Below the pieces are notes generated by a model that was given only the letters and a program-made list of their open reading frames with translations, was not told the origin of the DNA and searched no databases. A stretch of DNA of 64,000 nt, taken from Lineus longissimus (lineage: Eukaryota > Nemertea > Pilidiophora > Heteronemertea > Lineidae). Shown in pieces: positions 61,301-64,000 of the stretch; position 1 is the first letter of the stretch; each line of letters starts with the position of its first letter. Where the stretch lies: assembly GCF_910592395.1 (NCBI RefSeq), contig NC_088319.1:5144001-5208000 (forward strand), read 5' to 3'. The position numbers and the translations under genes are program-made.

Positions 61301-63490
61301 GAAATCCGGCCATTGTCAGACCTACGAAAGCCCAGAAGGCTCATTCGACAAAACTTACTTCGACAAAATTGACTTCGACAAAACTCACTTCAACAAAGAC
61401 TTCGACAAAATTGATTTCGACAAAACTCACTTCGACAAAACTCACTTCGACAAAATTGACTTCGCCAAAATTGACTTCGACAAAATTGATTTCGACAAAA
61501 CTCACTTCGACAAAATCGACCAATCAAATCGTGTTTTACATACCTACCTATGTGTTTTACATAGGTAGGCCAGAGGTCGGTATTTAGGTCATAGTAGCTA
61601 TCATGGCGGTCAAGGATCCACCCAACACGAGGGTATCAATCTCTGATGAGCAAAACTCGTTCGTATTTATTTTCCGAAACCGCGAGTCACTAAAGGTAGA
61701 AGAGCTTGTCAAGTACACGTACACTACTTATAAATGAGTTTTATGAGTAAGGGCCTGGCCTAACGACCTGCGGTAATTGTAAGACGCTGTCTTTACTGTA
61801 AAATCACGGCACGGATATCTGTTTGTATGTATCGTGATATACTACCATACACATAAAGCATCTGTCTATATAAGATACATGTCCACAAGAAATGTAGTGA
61901 AGCAGAATATAGATACGAACGAGTTTTGCTCATCAGAGATTGATACCCTCGTAATGGGTGGATCCTTGACCGCCATGATAGCTACTATGACCTAAATACC
62001 GACCTCTGGAATACCTATGTAAAACGGTAGTTGATAAAGCTTGGAATCAGTGAAACCTTGGAACCAGTGATAAACCTTGGAATCAGTCCTAAAAATGCAT
62101 AAAAACATGAAATAATGCCATTCGAACCTAACGTGGTTACGAATCAACATTTGGAGCTTATTCTTACATGATCAGATCGGAATTTTATGGTAATTTAGAA
62201 ATCTGTCGCATATCCGATTCAATAGTCTATATTTTAAAACAACCCAGTTGTACCTCGCCTCCAGTGTACAGTACTGATCTCCCAAATATGGGAAGACACG
62301 CCCACCACACACCCATAATATGGACCAATAGCGCTCCGCTTATAAATACGCCACCACCACACGGGGCCTTTTCGATCAGACGAGTTGCCTGGGAAGTTGG
62401 GGGCCTGTCATGCATTATGCATGGATAAGGTTGACGACTATGTCTAGGCCTAATTATCTATGATTGACTGATATTTTATAACAAACGATGAATAAAAGAA
62501 GCCTAGTCATGTATGTTTATTACCGAAGTTTGCGGATGAAAAATTTCCTTCGCCGTGAGCGATTTCTTACATCTTCCAGTACACATCGAGGGATGCAGAG
62601 ATCTTTGTGACGTCACCAGTTCTAAGCGGGTTTTTTTATTCACGTGTGTTTGTCCTATGATCTCGTGCATCTAGTACCGAGCATAATACTATATCGTCTA
62701 TGGAATACAAAACAATCATAAAAACTAATTTTTGCTTCCATTGAAGAGAAATAAAATATTTTAACGACCACAGCGCATTGCCAATTGATGACGTCATCCT
62801 CCACATTAAAAATGTTGGCTTCTGAACGAACTGGCAAATTGCTATCAATAAAGTCAGCTGGGACGAGACTGTCAGTTGGGAGGGTATAAATCGTGGAAGG
62901 AACGCACCCGATTTCCCGCGCTATTTCCAGAGTGATTCCATGGTTTACATTGAATATTCCAAGGTTTATCAGTGTTTCCAAGGTTTCACTAATTCCATAC
63001 TTTATCAACTACCATGTAAAACACATAGGTAGGTATGTAAAACACGATTTTATTGGTCGATTTTGTCGAAGTGAGTTTTGTCGAAATCAATTTTGTCGAA
63101 GTCTTTGTTGAAGTGAGTTATGTCGAAGTAAGTTTTGTCGAATGAGCCTTCTGGGCTTTCGTACAGACCTTACGAAGAAAGCCAAAACAAACTTACATTG
63201 TACATTAAGGATTGCCGACGCCTGTCCCATTCCAACATCGTTCCAAGCCTTACAAGTGTATGTCCCACTCTTATCGTACGGGATACGCGTGAACTCCACG
63301 AACTTTCCATTCTTCGTGTTAGTGTCGGAGTCCTGAATGACTTGTTTCTCGATGGAGCCATTCTTCATCCAGAGCCACTGGTACCTAGTAACGAGCTCTG
63401 GGTTTCCCCCACTGGTGTCGCACTCAAAACGCACAAATTCATGTTCATTAACAGTCGTCTTGTTGACTTTTACTTGAACGTTGTGTGGAA
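52185..63490 (-). CDS. Ig-superfamily transmembrane receptor, 3' part (partial)
   Basis: The gene runs off the right edge. Coding exons in transcript order: 63490-63197 (Ig), 60857-60555 (Ig), optional stalk cassettes (58440-58393, 57049-57002), 55831-55685 (transmembrane), 53487-53452 (36 nt, tentative), 53272-53031 and 52361-52185 (stop TAG). Extracellular and transmembrane exons are all phase 1-1, the usual pattern for Ig-domain genes. The cytoplasmic tail carries LYEDV, TVYAKL, SPYSTV and a terminal QYIT; SPYSTV fits the ITIM consensus (S/I/V/L-x-Y-x-x-I/V/L). Architecture resembles nephrin/Kirrel or CD22-like adhesion and signalling receptors; which one cannot be decided without the upstream exons. 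The introns carry several nested transposons. Confidence 0.88.
53031..53272 (-). CDS. Ig receptor cytoplasmic exon
   Basis: 242 nt, from acceptor TTTCTTTCCTAACCAG to donor AAG|GTGAGT. Encodes KMNFPAKLRTPDVVSDTQKD, a Pro/Ser-rich stretch GGRPPLLASSTSQPASP and EEHLYEDVKRKSQ. An in-frame alternative acceptor 18 nt further in (53254) would give a slightly shorter exon. No domain; it looks like an intrinsically disordered signalling tail. Confidence 0.85.
53452..53487 (-). CDS. Tentative 36-nt cytoplasmic micro-exon
   Basis: Acceptor CCACGTTCAG and donor AAAAT|GTAAGT enclose 36 nt, phase 1-1, open in the required frame (KCDPDRNRNGTK). The flanking exons also join without it, so it may be alternatively used or spurious. 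Confidence 0.5.
54124..54566. mobile_element. 443-bp MITE, GAGACAAGACCA termini
   Basis: In the Ig receptor intron between the 36-nt exon and the transmembrane exon. Termini GAGACAAGACCA and TGGTCTTGTCTC. Family members lie at 36922-37290 (same orientation) and 57777-57918 (reverse, partial, ending GGTCTTGTCTC). No target duplication is obvious. Confidence 0.82.
55685..55831 (-). CDS. Ig receptor transmembrane exon
   Basis: 147 nt, phase 1-1. Encodes ESQTSKGANN, then a hydrophobic helix IYIIGIGMIAGGGVAILVAI followed by GIVVIAI and a basic stop-transfer KSKEKSRGKKK. The Gly-rich helix has small-residue spacing that could favour helix packing (inference). Confidence 0.92.
56648..56695 (-). pseudogene. 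Stalk cassette with broken donor
   Basis: 48 nt with acceptor CTTACTTTACAG, encoding VSFSSNSSNSVSVNTS, but the donor reads CTCAG|ATGAGT (AT instead of GT). Unless an AT donor or downstream site is used, it is not spliceable; if read through it meets TAG within a few codons. Confidence 0.72.
57002..57049 (-). CDS. Stalk cassette exon 2 (intact splice sites)
   Basis: 48 nt, CTTACTTTACAG acceptor and CACAG|GTGAGT donor, phase 1-1. Encodes VSYTSNSSNCVSVKTT, including an N-S-S glycosylation sequon and an unpaired Cys that the first cassette lacks. The duplicated acceptor side (57071-57090) lies just upstream. Confidence 0.72.
57167..57198 (-). pseudogene. Stalk cassette relic (truncated)
   Basis: Begins after CTTACTTTACAG with the same SFSSNSSKSV coding start as the cassette at 56648-56695 but loses similarity after about 32 nt, and no donor follows in frame. 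Arose within the same segmental duplication. Confidence 0.7.
57337..58242. mobile_element. 906-bp element with minisatellite TIRs, 9-bp TSD
   Basis: Flanked by CATGTATCT at 57328-57336 and 58243-58251; the paralogous site at 56848-56866 is empty. Its left end is about 12 tandem CATTTCGCCTACxC units (57349-57535), and its right end is the same in inverse, TAGGCGAAATGGG (58060-58228). The interior includes a reverse fragment of the GAGACAAGACCA MITE family. Long frames such as repeated HFAYTHFAY are repeat artefacts. Confidence 0.85.
58393..58440 (-). CDS. Stalk cassette exon 1 (intact splice sites)
   Basis: 48 nt between TTACTTGACAG and CACAG|GTGAGT, phase 1-1. Adds VSYTSESSNIVQVKTT (16 residues) between the last Ig domain and the transmembrane exon. 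The frame stays open whether it is included, skipped or combined with other cassettes. Ser/Thr-rich, so a mucin-like stalk is likely. Expression is not shown. Confidence 0.72.
58799..58875. repeat. Hairpin related to the 35.5-kb and 37.9-kb hairpins
   Basis: TGGAGCTAAAACG and ACTTTAGCTCAACC flank a CCGAGGCGAAGCCGGGGTTTCGG tip. The GGAGCTAAAA / TTTTAGCTCC arms and GC-rich tip match the hairpins at 35445-35622 and 37917-38039. Confidence 0.65.
59207..59800 (+). CDS. THAP-domain protein, transposon-borne
   Basis: Starts MVYCVAPNCVKDS. Cys4, Cys9, Cys59 and His62 form the C2CH zinc site. Trp40, the FHEFPKP stretch and AVPSVF (about 88-93), equivalent to the AVPTIF box, are all present, so the DNA-binding THAP domain (residues 1 to about 93) looks intact. 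Beyond about residue 97 the reading frame is antisense to the minus-strand acidic ORF and probably not real coding; splicing out or truncation is likely. THAP domains bind DNA in P-element, THAP9 and Kolobok-type transposases and in host regulators. Its position between TTAA termini favours a transposon origin. Confidence 0.78.
   Translation: MVYCVAPNCVKDSTKNNRMTDGTHFHEFPKPVERERRKLWIRKCKRLECWKPGPSAKHCSDHFLDTDYHMKPDICIQLNIKCHLLKTAVPSVFDLTNPTYMRHLHHFRPNDHSHYDLVILMARTCTAQRLNILLYRPKHPQIHCSHSLNCMRKPSCFVLTSLIYVIKKSLAATCRTNLKLCVVGNSNSLKLKIEITK
59445..59687 (-). CDS. Acidic ORF with PYMFEPL motif (first exon?)
   Basis: Begins MSEQSKMASAYSSESESSEF, continues EDVLVDTEGYLNVEPYMFEPL and an Asp/Glu/Ser-rich stretch ending SDESDVSDA, where a strong donor GAT|GTAAGT (near 59538) and a second CAT|GTAAGT occur. 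The PYxFEP motif after an acidic Ser-rich start recalls the P2X7-intracellular-domain-like proteins numerous in aquatic invertebrates (from memory, not searched). It is convergent with the THAP ORF inside the same TTAA-bounded element. No following exon was found. Confidence 0.5.
   Translation of the reverse strand: MSEQSKMASAYSSESESSEFEDVLVDTEGYLNVEPYMFEPLISLDHNESDHSDESDVSDACKWGWSNRIQMEQLFLTGGI
59909..60554. other. Ig receptor intron, no feature
   Basis: Open frames on the plus strand (60102-60521) have no recognisable domain. The stretch ends at the Ig-exon donor, preceded by GATCCGTCAGAGGAGCTTAC, which is shared with the cassette introns. Confidence 0.45.
60555..60857 (-). CDS. Ig receptor membrane-proximal Ig domain
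   Basis: 303 nt, phase 1-1. Encodes SPRIDPEAKMKSEV, then ELFIIANPTPVTTGYTWSKD, TSSKLKINDVKSSDHTNYSC and VFNFKLVKA. The W, L-x-I and D-x-x-x-Y-x-C positions of an Ig fold are clear. The usual first cysteine (B strand) is missing; the position lies in MFELFII, so the canonical disulfide cannot form. Confidence 0.9.
60860..61316. other. Ig receptor intron, no feature
   Basis: AT-rich intron sequence upstream (in transcript sense) of the membrane-proximal Ig exon. Nothing recognised. Confidence 0.45.
61323..63163. mobile_element. Foldback element with TTCGACAAAA-repeat TIRs
   Basis: Flanked by CAGACC at 61317-61322 and 63164-63169. Long inverted termini start TACGAAAGCCCAGAAGGCTC, pass through tandem units of TTCGACAAAAYTSAC (61345-61520; inverse at 63056-63145), and continue inward through GAGGGTATCAATCTCTGATG (about 61630; inverse about 61935-61955), giving arms of roughly 340 bp around a loop of about 245 bp. 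Without the nested element the length is about 844 bp. The FDKTHFDK frame is a repeat artefact. Confidence 0.88.
62026..63013. mobile_element. 988-bp element, copy 2 of the 12190-13263 family, nested
   Basis: Same GGTAGTTGATAAAGCTTGGA termini in inverse orientation relative to copy 1, with perfect 9-bp duplications ATGTAAAAC at 62017-62025 and 63014-63022. It sits inside the right arm of the foldback element, so it inserted later. Frames shared with copy 1 ([11 protein letters not shown] and [14 protein letters not shown]) lie near the termini and may be non-coding. Confidence 0.9.
63197..63490 (-). CDS. Ig receptor Ig domain (first in window)
   Basis: 294 nt, phase 1-1. Encodes PHNVQVKVNKTTVNEHEFVR, FECDTSGGNPE, YQWLWMKNGS and IPYDKSGTYTCKAWNDVGMG, ending ILNVQ. 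Both cysteines and the tryptophan of a complete I/C2-type Ig fold are present. The donor (AAT|GTAAGT) is only 34 bp from the boundary of the 61323-63163 element. Earlier exons lie outside the window. Confidence 0.92.
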
Positions 63491-64000
63491 CTGCAAATAG
63501 ATGAAGTCCTCAAACCTAAATTAAAGGGGATATGAAGTCAAAGAACTTCCTGCTCTTAAACCAGACATTTAAGAATTAAAGGGCCCTCGGGGTGTCGCTC
63601 AAATGGGACCCTAGTGCATGCATCCCGACCTTTTGTCAAAATAAATCCATACTTAACGGTTTAACATGGTTTGTCACAAGATAAAGCCATGGGTTGTTTT
63701 TTTATCTTAGACTTGTCTGAAGTGCACTCGCCTGACTACATGTCCCCTCAAGAGGCTCGTTCTGCTTTTAGGCACGAAACTATTAATGAGATATTTTATT
63801 ATTTTCACAGATGATGACTTTTTCTTTACCATCGTTTACCCTTGAAGTAATTTATTAACTCGTGCTCTAACCGGGCGCACGCTGAGTTTGTACTGACATT
63901 CATGTCATCTCCTAGCTTAAATATCACTCCAAACACAAAGAAAATGAACAGCATTTCAAACCTTTTTTTGTCTCGAGCACATTGATATTTTGCACTAATC
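63491..64000. other. Ig receptor intron to window edge
   Basis: No exon recognised. ATTAAAGGGGATATGAAGTC (63521) and ATTAAAGGGCCCTCGG (63575) resemble termini of TTAA-type repeats but have no partner in the window. Confidence 0.4.

Noticed and set aside
61299-61587. Frames of repeated FDKTHFDK or TKLTS
   Set aside because: Produced by a non-coding 15-bp tandem array in a transposon end; both strands and several frames stay open.

Overview
The window is a piece of an animal nuclear genome. The coding exons are short, begin after AG, end before GT(A/G)AGT-type donors, and join in frame only after splicing. The DNA between them is packed with eukaryotic transposons (Ty3/gypsy, LINE, piggyBac, TTAA-flanked THAP/Kolobok-like elements, 9-bp-TSD elements, MITEs, foldback repeats). 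No rRNA, tRNA, CRISPR or prokaryotic operon was seen. The gene types (a CLCA-family gene and an Ig-superfamily receptor), together with the repeat landscape, suggest a marine invertebrate. I cannot place it in a phylum from sequence alone.

Two host genes lie on the minus strand. (1) Positions 31608 down to 5145 hold a complete CLCA-family gene. I resolved 14 coding exons that join into one open frame of 1038 codons: signal peptide, CLCA metallohydrolase domain with an HEWGH motif, VWA domain with an intact MIDAS, beta-rich and FN3-like region, one membrane segment and a Tyr/Gly-rich tail. Its introns have absorbed a degenerate Ty3/gypsy pol, a LINE reverse transcriptase, a 1.07-kb element with 9-bp target duplications, a MITE, a decayed copy of its own VWA exon, and a 9-kb inverted repeat whose arms each carry the same LINE tail. 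(2) From beyond the right edge down to 52185 lies the 3' part of an Ig-superfamily receptor: two Ig exons, a transmembrane exon and three cytoplasmic exons with several tyrosine motifs. Its juxtamembrane intron holds four related 48-nt exon-like cassettes. Two have both splice sites intact, one has a broken donor and one is truncated. All are phase 1-1, so any number could be spliced in without shifting the frame.

Positions 1-5144 (downstream of CLCA) and about 31.7-52.2 kb (between the genes) show no convincing host gene. The second stretch carries TTAA-flanked elements, a 1.49-kb tandem duplication, a broken piggyBac transposase, a 44-bp perfect palindrome, a 1.24-kb element with a 9-bp target duplication, and a near-perfect 935-bp tandem duplication. 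The parts I find most worth following are the stalk-cassette array, the element pairing a THAP ORF with a convergent acidic ORF, the giant inverted repeat, and two elements whose inverted ends are built from short tandem repeats.
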